NCBI GenBank assembly: GCA_023101485.1
Contig: LVZB01000001.1
Coordinates: forward strand, 1,811,267 to 1,875,266
Length of the DNA stretch: 64,000 nucleotides
Reading direction: 5' to 3'
Source of the DNA: Pasteurellaceae bacterium Macca
GTDB lineage: Bacteria > Pseudomonadota > Gammaproteobacteria > Enterobacterales > Pasteurellaceae
A program made the translations under genes and the position numbers. Below the pieces are notes generated by a model. The model was not told the origin of the DNA and did no database searches. It was given only the letters and a program-made list of their open reading frames with translations. Shown here piece after piece: positions 11,601 through 19,576 of the stretch. Position 1 is the stretch's first letter; the number at the start of each line of letters is the position of its first letter.

Positions 11601-14600
11601 AGCAATATCAGCGTAAATGTAGTGGGCTTACCGGTACAATTCACCACGAAAGACGGCGTTCCAGTAGCGAAAGTCGGTGACGCTTACTACAAAGTCGATA
11701 AAGATGGTAAACCAGACCTCGCTCAGAAAATAGAAGCTCCGGATTTAGTGACAAACTTAATCGACCCAACGGTGAAACCAAATGAGAAAAGTCAGCCAGT
11801 TACTTTAGGTAACGTGAAAAGCAGTGTTGCGGATAAAGATGGTGATAAATACTTAGATAAATTAAGTAATGCTAACAAAACAAATCCGAACCATGCGGTC
11901 AATGTTGCAGACTTAAGCAATACCATTAACGCTTTAACCAATCCAACCTTAGGTGGTGGTTTTGGCTTGAAAGATGATAATGATAAAGAGGTTAAACAAA
12001 GCCTTGGCGAAACAATCCCAGTGATTGGTGATGGTTCAGTCTTAACCAATGTTGTAAAAGGTAAAGACGGTAAACCGGCACTTCAAATCGGCTTAAACAG
12101 CACCACAGTTGTGGGTAATGCGACAGCACCGGGTACTATTATCGTGAAAGGCGAAAATGGCAAAGATGGCGTCTCTATCAACGGAAAAGATGGCATTATC
12201 GGTTTAAATGGCAAAGACGGTACATCGGCTAACATCACTGTTGGAAAAGGACCAGATAACCTAGAAGGCACAAATATTACGCGTATTGTTTATGACAACC
12301 ATACCGTAGCCACCTTAGAAGATGGTTTGAAATTCAAAGGTGATAATGATGAGGTGATTAATCGCCCATTAAATAGCCAATTAAATATCACTGGTGGTGC
12401 AGAAGGTGATGTTGCTGAGAAAAATATCAAAGTAACTTCTAATAAAACCACAGGTGAAATTAAAGTTGAGTTAGCGAAACACCTGAACTTAACGGCAAAT
12501 GGAAACATCTCCATTGGTAATACTACCTTGGATGGCAATGGTCTTACGATTAAAGATGGTCCAAGTGTCACTAAAGATGGCATTAATGCAGGTAATAAGA
12601 AAATTACGGGCGTAGTAGGTAACTTAGCACCGACTTATAACAAAGGTGATAAAGTGATTGGTACAGATGGACTTCCAACTGAAACTGATGGGTCAGAAGT
12701 TACTAAATCACAACAAGCACCATTACCAGCAGATGTTGCCAAAGTGTACAACAATGCCGCCACGGTGGGTGATGTATTAAATGCCGGTTGGAACTTACAA
12801 AACAATGGTGAAGCACGTGATTTTGTTAAACCGTATGACAAGGTAAACTTTGTTAATGGTGGTAACACCCAAGCCGTAGTCGTAACAGATGAAGCGGGTA
12901 AAGTCAGCAATATCAGCGTAAATGTAGTGGGCTTACCGGTACAATTCACCACGAAAGACGGCGTTCCTGTCGCGAAAGTGGGAGATAATTACTATCAAGT
13001 TAATGAACAAGGCAAACCTGATCTTGCTAAAGTCGTGAAACCAGAAGAGTTAGTGACAAACTTAATCAATCCAAGTGCGAAACCAAATGTGAAAGGCGAT
13101 CCAATCACTTTAGGTAACGTGAAAAGCAGTGTTGCGGATAAAGATGGTGATAAATACTTAGATAAATTAAGTAACGCTAACAAAACAAATCCGAACCATG
13201 CGGTCAATGTTGCAGACTTAAGCAATACCATTAACGCTTTAACCGATCCGACCTTAGGTGGTGGTTTTGGCTTGAAAGATGATAATGATAAAGAGGTTAA
13301 AGAGAGCCTTGGCAAAACAATCAAAGTCATTGGTGATGGTTCAGTCTTAACGAAGGTGGTCGAGGAAGAAGGTAAAGCTACTGCTCTTAAAATCAGCTTA
13401 AACAGCACCACAGTTGTGGGTAATGAGACAGCACCGGGCACCATTATCGTGAAAGGCGAAAATGGCAAAGATGGCGTCTCTATCAACGGAAAAGACGGCA
13501 TTATCGGCTTAAATGGCAAAGACGGTACATCGGCTAACATCACTGTTGGAAAAGGACCAGATAACCTAGAAGGCACAAATATTACGCGTATTGTTTATGA
13601 CAACCATACCGTAGCCACCTTAGAAGATGGTTTGAAATTCAAAGGTGATAATGACGAGGTGATTAATCGCCCATTAAATAGCCAATTAAATATCACTGGT
13701 GGCGCAAAAGGTGAAGTGGCTAAAGACAATATTAAAGTCACCTCAAATGCCACAACAGGTGAAATTAAAGTTGAGTTAGCGCAACAGCTGAACTTAACGG
13801 CAAATGGAAACATCTCCATTGGTAATACTACCTTGGATGGCAAAGGTCTTACGATTAAAGATGGCCCAAGTATCACTAAAGATGGTATTAATGCAGGCAA
13901 TAAAGCCATTACTAACGTCACAAGTAACTTAAAACCGACGTATAACCAAGGTGATAAAGTATTCGACAAAGATGGCAAACTTGTCGATGTTCAACCAGCG
14001 GTAACGAAAACTCAAGCCGCACCATCTGGGGAGGAGATTGCTAAAATCCATAACAATGCCGCCACGGTGGGTGATGTATTAAATGCCGGTTGGAACTTAC
14101 AAAACAATGGTGAAGCACGTGATTTTGTTAAACCGTATGACAAGGTAAACTTTGTTAATGGTGGTAACACCCAAGCCGTAGTCGTAACAGATGATGCGGG
14201 TAAAGTCAGCAATATCAGCGTAAATGTAGTGGGCTTACCGGTACAATTCACCACGAAAGACGGCGTTCCTGTCGCGAAAGTGGGTGATGCTTACTATCAA
14301 GTTAATGAACAAGGCAAACCTGATCTTGCTAAAGTTGTGAAACCAGAAGAGTTAGTGACAAACTTAATCGACCCAACGGCGAAACCAAATGAGAAAAGTC
14401 AGCCAGTTACTTTAGGTAACGTGAAAAGTAGTGTTGCGGATAACGCAGGTAAAACCTACTTAGACAAGCTCAATAATGCGACTAGCAACGGAAATGGAAA
14501 CAATGCGGTCAATGTTGCAGACTTAAGCAATACCATTAACGCTTTAACCGATCCGACCTTAGGTGGTGGTTTTGGCTTGAAAGATGATAATGATAAAGAG

Positions 14601-16760
14601 GTTAAAGAGAGCCTTGGCAAAACAATCAAAGTCATTGGTGATGGTTCAGTCTTAACGAAGGTGGTCGAGAAAGACGGTAAACCTACAGCACTGCAAATTA
14701 GCTTAAATAACACCACAGTTGTGGGTAATGCGACAGCACCGGGTACTATTATCGTGAAAGGCGAGAATGGTAAAGATGGCGTCTCTATCAATGGAAAAAA
14801 TGGCACTATCGGCTTAAATGGCAAAGACGGTACAAATGCAACCTTCACAGTTGCTCAAGGTGCTAAAGGCTTAGATGGTAATGACGGTAAAGATGGCGAA
14901 AGCAAAACCCGTATTATCTATACCAAACCAAACGGTGGTATAGAAGAAGTTGCTACGCTAAAAGATGGCTTAAAATTCAAAGGTGATAATGGTGAAGTAA
15001 TTAATCGCACGTTAAATAGCCAATTAAATATCACTGGTGGCGCAAAAGGTGAAGTCGCTAAAGACAATATTAAAGTCACCTCAAATGCCACAACAGGTGA
15101 AATTAAAATTGAGTTAGCGAAAGACATTAATTTAACCAAAGATGGTAGCGTGACTATCGGTGATACGAAAGTGTCTGACAACGGTGTAGAGATCAAAAAT
15201 GGTCCAAGCATCACGAAAAATGGTATTAACGCAGGTAATAAGACAATCACTCACGTTGCACCAGCAGAGCTTTCAGCAACGAGCAAAGACGCCGTAAACG
15301 GTAGCCAACTTTATGCGACAAATCAGAATATTTCTAAAATTCAAGATACCATTAATGGTGGCTTTAATGTGACAACAGCCGCAACGGGTTCTGGTCAAGT
15401 AACTGATTCTGGCGTAAAAAATGTCGCATTAGGCGATACTGTGAAATATACCGCGGGCAATAATATCCACATTACCCAAGAGGGGCATAACATCACAGTG
15501 GCAACTAACGATAATGTGAGTTTCACTAATGTAAACGCCTCGAAAGTGGTTGTGGGTAATCCTGCTGATGCAGCTAACTCCACTACTTTAACTTCTGGTA
15601 AAGATGGTTTAGATGTTGGTGGCGATAAGATTACCAATGTCGCGGATGGTGATATTTCACCAACGAGTAAAGAGGTCATCAACGGTAGCCAATTAAGCAA
15701 AGTCATCACAAATGGTTTTGGCTTAAAAGACAATAACGGTAAAGAAGTTAAACAAAACTTAGGTGAAACAATCTCCGTGATTGGTGATGGCTCAGTCTTA
15801 ACGAATGTTGTAAAAGGTAAAGACGACAAACCAGCTCTTCAAATTAGCTTAAACAGCACTACGACTGTGGGAACTGATGAAAAACCAGGCACTATTGTTG
15901 TGAAAGGCGAAAATGGTAAAGATGGCGTCTCTATCAACGGAAAAGACGGCACTATTGGTTTAAATGGCAAAGATGGTGTAAGTGCCAATATTGCTGTTGC
16001 CAACGGTCAAAAAGGCTTAGACGGCAATGAAGGTAAAGATGGCGAAAGCAAAACGCGTATTGTTTACGTCAAACCAAATGGTGAAAAAGAAGAAGTTGCA
16101 ACATTGAAAGATGGCTTAATCTTCGTCGGTGATAACAAAGAAGTTGAGAACAAACAAGCACTCAACACCAAAGTTAACATCGTCGGTGGCGCAGATAAAA
16201 CCAAGCTATCAGAAAATAATATTGGTGTTGTTGCAGATGGTAGCCATACACTCGCGGTTAAATTAGCGAAAGACATTAATTTAACGAAAGAGGGAAGTGT
16301 AACTATCGGTGATACCAGAGTTTCTGATGAGGGTGTGAAGATTAAAAATGGTCCGAGCATCACGAAGAAAGGTATCGATGCAAACAATACTCAGATTACG
16401 AATGTTGCAGCAGGTACGCAAGATCACCATGCGGTTAATGTTAAACAGTTAAGAGCGGTTAATAACCAAGTGATTAATAACCGTAATGCAATTAACCAAC
16501 TTGGCAATCATATCAACAAAGTGGATAGAAACCTCCGTGCAGGTATTGCAGGTGCAACGGCAGTGTCCTTTATCCAACGTCCGAATGAAGCAGGTAAGAG
16601 CATTGTTTCTGTCGGTTATGGTGGCTACAAAGGTGAATCAGCGGTTGCTGTCGGTTATGCTCATAACTCCGATAACAACAAGATCTCCATTAAAATTGGT
16701 ATGGGTGTGAACTCCCGTAGCGATGTTAACTGGGGTGGTAGCATTGGTTATCAATGGTAA
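5610..16760 (+). CDS. Giant trimeric autotransporter adhesin (YadA/Hia family)
   Basis: Surface adhesin of 3716 residues, type Vc secretion. The start chosen is ATG 5610, because MNKIFRVVWNS is the standard start of the extended signal peptide (ESPR); the in-frame GTG at 5601 is less likely. Cleavage is expected near residue 69 (SPAMA). Residues ~70-355 are YadA-like head repeats (SVAIG.xA pattern). A long stalk alternates neck motifs (TDAVN..QL), coiled-coil and Gly-Lys-Asp-rich segments. Residues ~3617-3640 are a coiled coil leading into the C-terminal YadA anchor (about 3640-3716), which ends in aromatic W as outer-membrane barrels do. A tandem unit of about 434 residues occurs nearly three times. 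It forms trimers in the outer membrane; the ligand cannot be told from sequence. Confidence 0.95.
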   Translation: MNKIFRVVWNSALQTWVVVSELSKAHKKQSSSNGNVNIDSAQSKVCTPINLSVGLSLLCGIFIASPAMAANTPGTASGEGAVAYGQGSQALKSGSTAYGKDAISRENNSVAVGLGAHAKAEFTIAIGSHATVSDQKGTAIGSHANASYGGSAFGHFANASGHFATAVGQQANGLGNRTVAEGTNAKALGEESIAVGFQSNSTATGSVVVGSQANATKKYAVAVGNFANSTGERAIAVGYLSQAKGNNSAAVGRGAKSQGNNSAAFGDQAQSEGVDSVALGTHSCSTQASSVAIGNSAKARADNAIAVGKLSNATGMNSIAVGDNTTVTGANSVAFGPGITVKTANSVVLGAGSTDASKTTEKVDKATVPGSNIVYDGFVGKPGGLDGNQGSGYYVSVGAVGKERQIKNVAAGRITAGSTDVINGSQLYSTNKVLGTLADSVADKFGGGAKVNPNGSITYGNIGNTGKSTIHDAIIAATTEVKAGSNIAGIELGKGSDGHKIYTVHANGTVVKAGRGLTVTDDASKARTHNVTNYTVALSDETQKKLDREESVTADASNKNIIVSLNTSKNSTDGKDFVVKLNSTLNLGDQGSLTVGDTVVDDSGLSIAHGPSIKNTGINAGGKKITNVLAGEADTDAVNVKQLKDQVATIKPPKVIDGKNTTVSTSKDKNGVTSYAVNAWRTKVEPSSDNYIEIDSDPNNDTQVHQYTVGLSDFAKKRIQQGVDANTTVHKGWNIKTGAQDGGTKGFGKNHNIQMGDSVTIVAGKNLDVSQDKADPSKIILSTQNEVSFTSVTAGNSKLNNDGLTITNGPSVLSDGIDAGSQKITNVAAGTQDNDAVNFSQLKATRTVVTNSTNAYVRAQANATGGTDYIVEAEKSVIDKASSGIEVNETRNEKKHTSTYTLDLKQQTKDDIQKGVDANTTVNLGLNFAGNSGDTINKKLGNTLNIEGGLSDGSKASADNIHVASESGKLVVKIANSPTFSGSVKANGFDANDNKITNVEAGEDDTDAVNVKQLKDLTNAAKTEVIAGRNATVTQTVGDNKQTIYTVNANSSSVSSGDEELVTVKKGNLDTDGNTDYQIKVTEKTKKALDDGVQANITANKGTLYGGDFGTNVSRKLGEKLTVKGGVADDNQLSENNIGVVTNGNDTLTVKLAKDLKALNSAMFGDTKINGDGLKINGGPNVTKAGIDAASKAITNVKDGVADTDAVNLGQLKATRTVVTNSTNAYVRPQANATSGGTDYIVEAEKSVVEPVANGNISITANRDEANHTTTYTADLTQATKDDIKQGVDANTTVNKGLNFAGDVGTFNRKLDSTTTVKGGATGDVTTAKNIKVTATPENGTLQIDLAKNIDLGNDGSLQVGDSTLNNNGLTIKDGPSVLKGGINAGNHKITNVEPAELSANSKDAVNGSQLHSTNLNLTNLTNKVDGGFNVTTAQTGTGVADSSDTVPVHLGETVKYTAGDNIHLTQEGHNITIATSLTPTFTTVNTTNLNVKNGGNIDVGNNQIHNVATGTADTDAVNVSQLKNLTNASKTEVVAGRNANVTQAVGTNGQTIYTVNANSSSVSADNNSNITVTKGDLDANGNTDYKLDLTAKTKQDIQDGVQANITANKGTLYGGDSGTDVSRKLGDKLIIKGGVTEDAKLSENNIGVVANGNDTLTVKLAKDLKELSSAVFGGTTTINGDGLSITGGPSVLKDGINAGDKKIANVANGTAPTDAVNLQQLNATKVGVFAGKNTTVTPIANTSTGGMDYTIDAEKSVVNATAQSNVTVTPTPDVTNHTTTYSVDLTQATKDDIKKGVDANTTANLGLDFAGDTGKFNRKLGQVTNVTGGATGDVTTAKNIKVTAKDGTLQIDLAKNLNLGDDGDLKIGDSTLNNSGLTIKEGPSVTKNGINAGNKAINNVTSNLQPTYNQGDKVFDKDGKLVDVEPAVTKTQAAPAAEEIAKIHNNAATVGDVLNAGWNLQNNGEARDFVKPYDTVNFVNGGNTQAVVVTDDAGKVSNISVNVVGLPVQFTTKDGVPVAKVGDAYYKVDKDGKPDLAQKIEAPDLVTNLIDPTVKPNEKSQPVTLGNVKSSVADKDGDKYLDKLSNANKTNPNHAVNVADLSNTINALTNPTLGGGFGLKDDNDKEVKQSLGETIPVIGDGSVLTNVVKGKDGKPALQIGLNSTTVVGNATAPGTIIVKGENGKDGVSINGKDGIIGLNGKDGTSANITVGKGPDNLEGTNITRIVYDNHTVATLEDGLKFKGDNDEVINRPLNSQLNITGGAEGDVAEKNIKVTSNKTTGEIKVELAKHLNLTANGNISIGNTTLDGNGLTIKDGPSVTKDGINAGNKKITGVVGNLAPTYNKGDKVIGTDGLPTETDGSEVTKSQQAPLPADVAKVYNNAATVGDVLNAGWNLQNNGEARDFVKPYDKVNFVNGGNTQAVVVTDEAGKVSNISVNVVGLPVQFTTKDGVPVAKVGDNYYQVNEQGKPDLAKVVKPEELVTNLINPSAKPNVKGDPITLGNVKSSVADKDGDKYLDKLSNANKTNPNHAVNVADLSNTINALTDPTLGGGFGLKDDNDKEVKESLGKTIKVIGDGSVLTKVVEEEGKATALKISLNSTTVVGNETAPGTIIVKGENGKDGVSINGKDGIIGLNGKDGTSANITVGKGPDNLEGTNITRIVYDNHTVATLEDGLKFKGDNDEVINRPLNSQLNITGGAKGEVAKDNIKVTSNATTGEIKVELAQQLNLTANGNISIGNTTLDGKGLTIKDGPSITKDGINAGNKAITNVTSNLKPTYNQGDKVFDKDGKLVDVQPAVTKTQAAPSGEEIAKIHNNAATVGDVLNAGWNLQNNGEARDFVKPYDKVNFVNGGNTQAVVVTDDAGKVSNISVNVVGLPVQFTTKDGVPVAKVGDAYYQVNEQGKPDLAKVVKPEELVTNLIDPTAKPNEKSQPVTLGNVKSSVADNAGKTYLDKLNNATSNGNGNNAVNVADLSNTINALTDPTLGGGFGLKDDNDKEVKESLGKTIKVIGDGSVLTKVVEKDGKPTALQISLNNTTVVGNATAPGTIIVKGENGKDGVSINGKNGTIGLNGKDGTNATFTVAQGAKGLDGNDGKDGESKTRIIYTKPNGGIEEVATLKDGLKFKGDNGEVINRTLNSQLNITGGAKGEVAKDNIKVTSNATTGEIKIELAKDINLTKDGSVTIGDTKVSDNGVEIKNGPSITKNGINAGNKTITHVAPAELSATSKDAVNGSQLYATNQNISKIQDTINGGFNVTTAATGSGQVTDSGVKNVALGDTVKYTAGNNIHITQEGHNITVATNDNVSFTNVNASKVVVGNPADAANSTTLTSGKDGLDVGGDKITNVADGDISPTSKEVINGSQLSKVITNGFGLKDNNGKEVKQNLGETISVIGDGSVLTNVVKGKDDKPALQISLNSTTTVGTDEKPGTIVVKGENGKDGVSINGKDGTIGLNGKDGVSANIAVANGQKGLDGNEGKDGESKTRIVYVKPNGEKEEVATLKDGLIFVGDNKEVENKQALNTKVNIVGGADKTKLSENNIGVVADGSHTLAVKLAKDINLTKEGSVTIGDTRVSDEGVKIKNGPSITKKGIDANNTQITNVAAGTQDHHAVNVKQLRAVNNQVINNRNAINQLGNHINKVDRNLRAGIAGATAVSFIQRPNEAGKSIVSVGYGGYKGESAVAVGYAHNSDNNKISIKIGMGVNSRSDVNWGGSIGYQW
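11451..14820 (+). repeat. ~1.3 kb tandem coding repeats inside the adhesin
   Basis: The stretch starting GCCGCCACGGTGGGTGATG recurs at 11451, 12756 and 14058, periods of 1305 and 1302 bp. Units one and two run full length; the third diverges after about 14820. Segments of around 200 bp differ at only a few bases (for example GACACGG against GACAAGG). Each unit encodes a stalk module that includes VNFVNGGNTQAVVVT and a Gly-Lys-Asp-rich segment. Such repeats allow length change by recombination and are easy to collapse in short-read assembly. Confidence 0.9.
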
Positions 16761-16800
16761 TTAAATCAAATTAATATATTGATTTAACTAACGATAAAGT

Positions 16801-16838
16801 GGCGGTACTGATTTTTTATGATCGGTACCGCCCTTTTT
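16801..16838 (+). terminator. Rho-independent terminator of the adhesin gene
   Basis: GGCGGTAC (16801-16808) pairs with GTACCGCC (16825-16832), followed by CTTTTT. It lies 40 bp after the adhesin stop codon. Confidence 0.85.
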
Positions 16839-17290
16839 CTTTCAGGTGCAAGCTAGCTAATTTACTTTTAAAACATCCTTTGCTTTCTTGAATTCCGTTT
16901 TCCTTTCTTCTCTTCTACATTTATTTCCTATTCTCGTTTCATGACATAACTGCTATTAGTAGATAAGTCAGCAGGTTAATTATGTATTTGGCACCAAGCG
17001 CTATGTTGATGCCCTATGTTTTTAATTTTTCCCTGTTTGATGTTTTTATTTGTTTATGGACGGTTTGCAAAATGTTGTTAAAAATCGACCGCTTGTTTTA
17101 CTCAAGACCATCTATTTGGGGGATTGAATTAATTTCATTTTATGGAACGTATGGAGCAGAGTAAATTATCTAAACAGCATAAAATATCGCTATTTATTTC
17201 TGCATTGTGGTAAGAGAAAATTTTCTTTGCGAGTGTTGGGGGAATGGGAAGAGGACAAAAAGAAAAGTCAGGGATGAATTGGCTTCTAGT
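16839..17290. other. Intergenic region after the adhesin
   Basis: About 450 bp with no gene I can support. A 60-codon frame at 16982-17164 has no ribosome site and no recognisable protein features. The only element seen is an uptake signal at 17087-17096 (minus). Confidence 0.5.
17087..17096 (-). repeat. DNA uptake signal sequence (Apl type)
   Basis: Exact ACAAGCGGTC on the minus strand in the intergenic space between the adhesin and the antitoxin-like gene. Confidence 0.8.
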
Positions 17291-17452
17291 CTATTTGAAT
17301 AATTCAGTGTGCGTCCCTATTCGAGAGAAACCTCGTTGATTTTGTAATATTGCACGGGCTTCTAAAATCGCTTGTTCGGTGGTGGTATTAGGCACTTTCA
17401 ATTCAAAGGGGATTGTTTTTTCCATTGCCACTTTGGTTTCAGTGATTGTCAT
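17291..17452 (-). CDS. Short RelB/DinJ-like antitoxin fragment, no toxin partner
   Basis: Encodes 53 residues starting MTITETKVAMEK. The centre, IPFELKVPNTTTEQAILEARA, resembles the C-terminal toxin-neutralising part of RelB/DinJ antitoxins. The N-terminal ribbon-helix-helix DNA-binding domain is absent. The upstream extension of this frame (to 17545) does not resemble it either. The start is supported by AGGAG six bases before ATG 17452. No RelE/YafQ-type toxin ORF is adjacent: rsmA follows on one side and the adhesin on the other. It may be a remnant or a free-standing mini antitoxin; the assignment rests on motif similarity only. Confidence 0.55.
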   Translation of the reverse strand: MTITETKVAMEKTIPFELKVPNTTTEQAILEARAILQNQRGFSRIGTHTELFK

Positions 17453-17600
17453 ATTGTCTCCTAATGTGATGAATAGTCCTATGGTCGTCTTTTTTGTTAT
17501 TTGCGCAAATAAAAACGACATATCGTGAAATGCTCTATACCTCAAAATACGCCGTTTCTTCTGTTATATAACAAAATAAAAGGATTATGAGTTCAGCGTT

Positions 17601-18473
17601 TTATATTTCAAAAAATGCCTCATCTTGATGTGTTTGACCGTCAATTTCAGGCGGATTATCACAAAGCCAGTTGGCAAGGCGTGCGTAATCAGTGAGGGTG
17701 AGATTTTCTGCACGGGCGTTCAGATCAATACTTAATGCTTCCAACTGTTCCGCACTAAAGAGGGTAGAGAGGGCATTGCGTAGGGTCTTACGCCGTTGGT
17801 TGAAGGCTTGGGTTGTGACACGGTTAAGCCAATATATATCTTTAACAGGGTGAGGCAGCGTTTTATAAGGCACAAGGCGCACAACGGCAGAATCCACTTT
17901 TGGTGCTGGTTTAAATGCCGTTGGTGGTACTTCTAACACTGGCATCACTTGGCAGTAGTATTGCGCCATAATGGTTAAACGTCCATAGGCTTTGCTATTT
18001 GGGGCAGCACAAAGGCGTTTGACGACCTCTTTTTGGAGCATAAAGTGCATATCTTGCACTAAATCGTGGAATTTAAGCAGGTGAAACATCAGTGGCGTGG
18101 AGATGTTATAAGGCAAGTTACCAAATACCCGCACGCCTTGTCCTTCGGCTAAATTGAGGGTAGCGAAGTACTCCCGAAAGTTAAAACGCAACGCATCTTG
18201 CTCAATAATGGTTAATTTATGATTGAGAAAAGGGTGGTGGCGTAGGCGTTCGGCGAGATCACGGTCAAGTTCGACAACGGTTAATTGATCAATCCGTTCC
18301 GCAACAGGTTCTGTTAATGCCCCTAAGCCCGGTCCGATTTCAATTAAGTATTGCCCATTTTGGGGGTTAATTGCCGAAACAATATTGTGAATGACGTTTT
18401 GGTCGTGGAGGAAGTTTTGACCAAAACGTTTACGGGCGGTATGCCCTAAATGTTTTTTAGAATTTGAACTCAT
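17601..18473 (-). CDS. rsmA: 16S rRNA (adenine1518-N6/adenine1519-N6)-dimethyltransferase
   Basis: KsgA/RsmA dimethylates two adjacent adenines in the 3' hairpin of 16S rRNA, a late step in 30S biogenesis. Loss gives kasugamycin resistance. The 290-aa product shows [11 protein letters not shown] (near residue 18), the SAM-binding [12 protein letters not shown] (near 46) and the catalytic motif NLPYNIST (near 119). Length is normal, with a slightly extended C-terminus. It lies directly downstream of surA on the same strand, the order known from Haemophilus. Confidence 0.96.
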   Translation of the reverse strand: MSSNSKKHLGHTARKRFGQNFLHDQNVIHNIVSAINPQNGQYLIEIGPGLGALTEPVAERIDQLTVVELDRDLAERLRHHPFLNHKLTIIEQDALRFNFREYFATLNLAEGQGVRVFGNLPYNISTPLMFHLLKFHDLVQDMHFMLQKEVVKRLCAAPNSKAYGRLTIMAQYYCQVMPVLEVPPTAFKPAPKVDSAVVRLVPYKTLPHPVKDIYWLNRVTTQAFNQRRKTLRNALSTLFSAEQLEALSIDLNARAENLTLTDYARLANWLCDNPPEIDGQTHQDEAFFEI

Positions 18474-18526
18474 TCAGTGTCCTTTACGGTTGCAAGGGGT
18501 CAGATTTTCGCCCTTTTTTACAGAAT

Positions 18527-18561
18527 TAAAAAAAGTAAAGAACCCCGCAGTTGCGAGGTTC
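18527..18561 (-). terminator. Terminator downstream of surA (minus strand)
   Basis: On the minus strand GAACCTCGC, a 4-base loop and GCGGGGTTC (18540-18561) form a stem with one G-U pair. A T-rich run (TTTACTTTTTTT) follows. It would end surA transcription before rsmA. Confidence 0.7.
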
Positions 18562-18579
18562 GTGAGCGAAGGGAAGAAA

Positions 18580-19518
18580 TTAGTAGTATTTTACATCCGC
18601 ATTTTGTCTAAGGGCTTTAACCCAGTCTTTTGACGCGGCTTGGGCTTTTTTATCCACTAATTGCTCATAGGCTTTTTGTAAATAAGCATCTTCGGTACGG
18701 TCGCCTTGGCGAGTGTCCGTCACTTTAAGAATATGCCAACCAAATTGAGATTTAAACGGTGCGCTAATCACACCCATTTTAGATTTTTGTGCAACATTTG
18801 CAAAAGTGGGATCATAAGCATTTAAGAATTGGAAACCTAAATCACCGCCTTCAATGCCGGAAGCATAGTCCACGGAATGGGTTTTGGCAGCCTCTTCAAA
18901 ACTGATTTTGCCCGCTTTAATATCTGCCACAATAGCGTTAAGTTTTGCTTTAGCTTGGGCATCATTTAAAATCGGTGTCGTTTTAATCAAAATATGGCTA
19001 ACACGATGTTCTGTGCCCGTAACTGTTTTCACGTTGCCATTTGCTTTGGCTTTATCTAACAACTCTTTGGCAAGATTTTGTACATCTTGGGGATTAACTT
19101 GAATAGACTTACCAATACTTTGATTACGCACTTGTTCCATTAACATTTGGTGAGCAATTTGTTGGCGATATTGGTTAAGGGTTATGCGTTGAGAGTCGAG
19201 ATAATCTAATAATTGCCCATAAGTAATCCCATTTTTAGCGGCAATGCCTTCAATCACTTGATCAACATGAGCATAATTAATTTTTACGCCGGATTCTTGG
19301 ATTGCTCGTTGGACGATAAACTCATCAATCACAGCATCAATCGCTGCTTTACGATTTGCTTCAGTATTTGCACGTTTACCGAGGGCTTTTACCATTTGGC
19401 TTTGCATAATTGGATAGCCATCAACACTTGCCACCACACGTTCTTCTGCGGCTTGGGCATTGAACGCAAAAAGGGCGCAGAGCGCGACAAATAAGGTTTT
19501 GGTTTGCGTTAATTTCAT
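18580..19518 (-). CDS. surA: Periplasmic peptidyl-prolyl isomerase/chaperone SurA
   Basis: Periplasmic chaperone for outer-membrane proteins on their way to BAM, likely including LptD and the trimeric adhesin of this window. The 312-aa product has a signal peptide (about 1-23, ending FNAQA) and a SurA N-terminal chaperone domain. It has one parvulin domain (HRVSHILIKTTP to FGWHILKVTD, about 171-270), then a C-terminal helix. E. coli SurA (428 aa) has two parvulin domains; the one-domain form is usual in Pasteurellaceae. A terminator follows. Confidence 0.9.
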   Translation of the reverse strand: MKLTQTKTLFVALCALFAFNAQAAEERVVASVDGYPIMQSQMVKALGKRANTEANRKAAIDAVIDEFIVQRAIQESGVKINYAHVDQVIEGIAAKNGITYGQLLDYLDSQRITLNQYRQQIAHQMLMEQVRNQSIGKSIQVNPQDVQNLAKELLDKAKANGNVKTVTGTEHRVSHILIKTTPILNDAQAKAKLNAIVADIKAGKISFEEAAKTHSVDYASGIEGGDLGFQFLNAYDPTFANVAQKSKMGVISAPFKSQFGWHILKVTDTRQGDRTEDAYLQKAYEQLVDKKAQAASKDWVKALRQNADVKYY

Positions 19519-19576
19519 TTTTATTCCTCAGGTCAATAAGTTAATGCCAGCTTAGAATGGCATTTTTTCAAAAGGT

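Noticed and set aside
11451..14820. CRISPR-like direct repeats
   Set aside because: Repeats are about 1.3 kb and coding; no short repeat-spacer pattern or cas genes exist anywhere in the window.
7868..16387. Many long open frames on the minus strand under the adhesin
   Set aside because: They are rich in Leu/Pro/Ser/Thr, repeat with the adhesin modules, lack ribosome sites and are the expected antisense shadows of Asn/Gly/Lys/Thr-rich repeats.
16982..17164. 60-codon frame after the adhesin
   Set aside because: No ribosome site, no recognisable features, and contains an uptake signal; probably non-coding.
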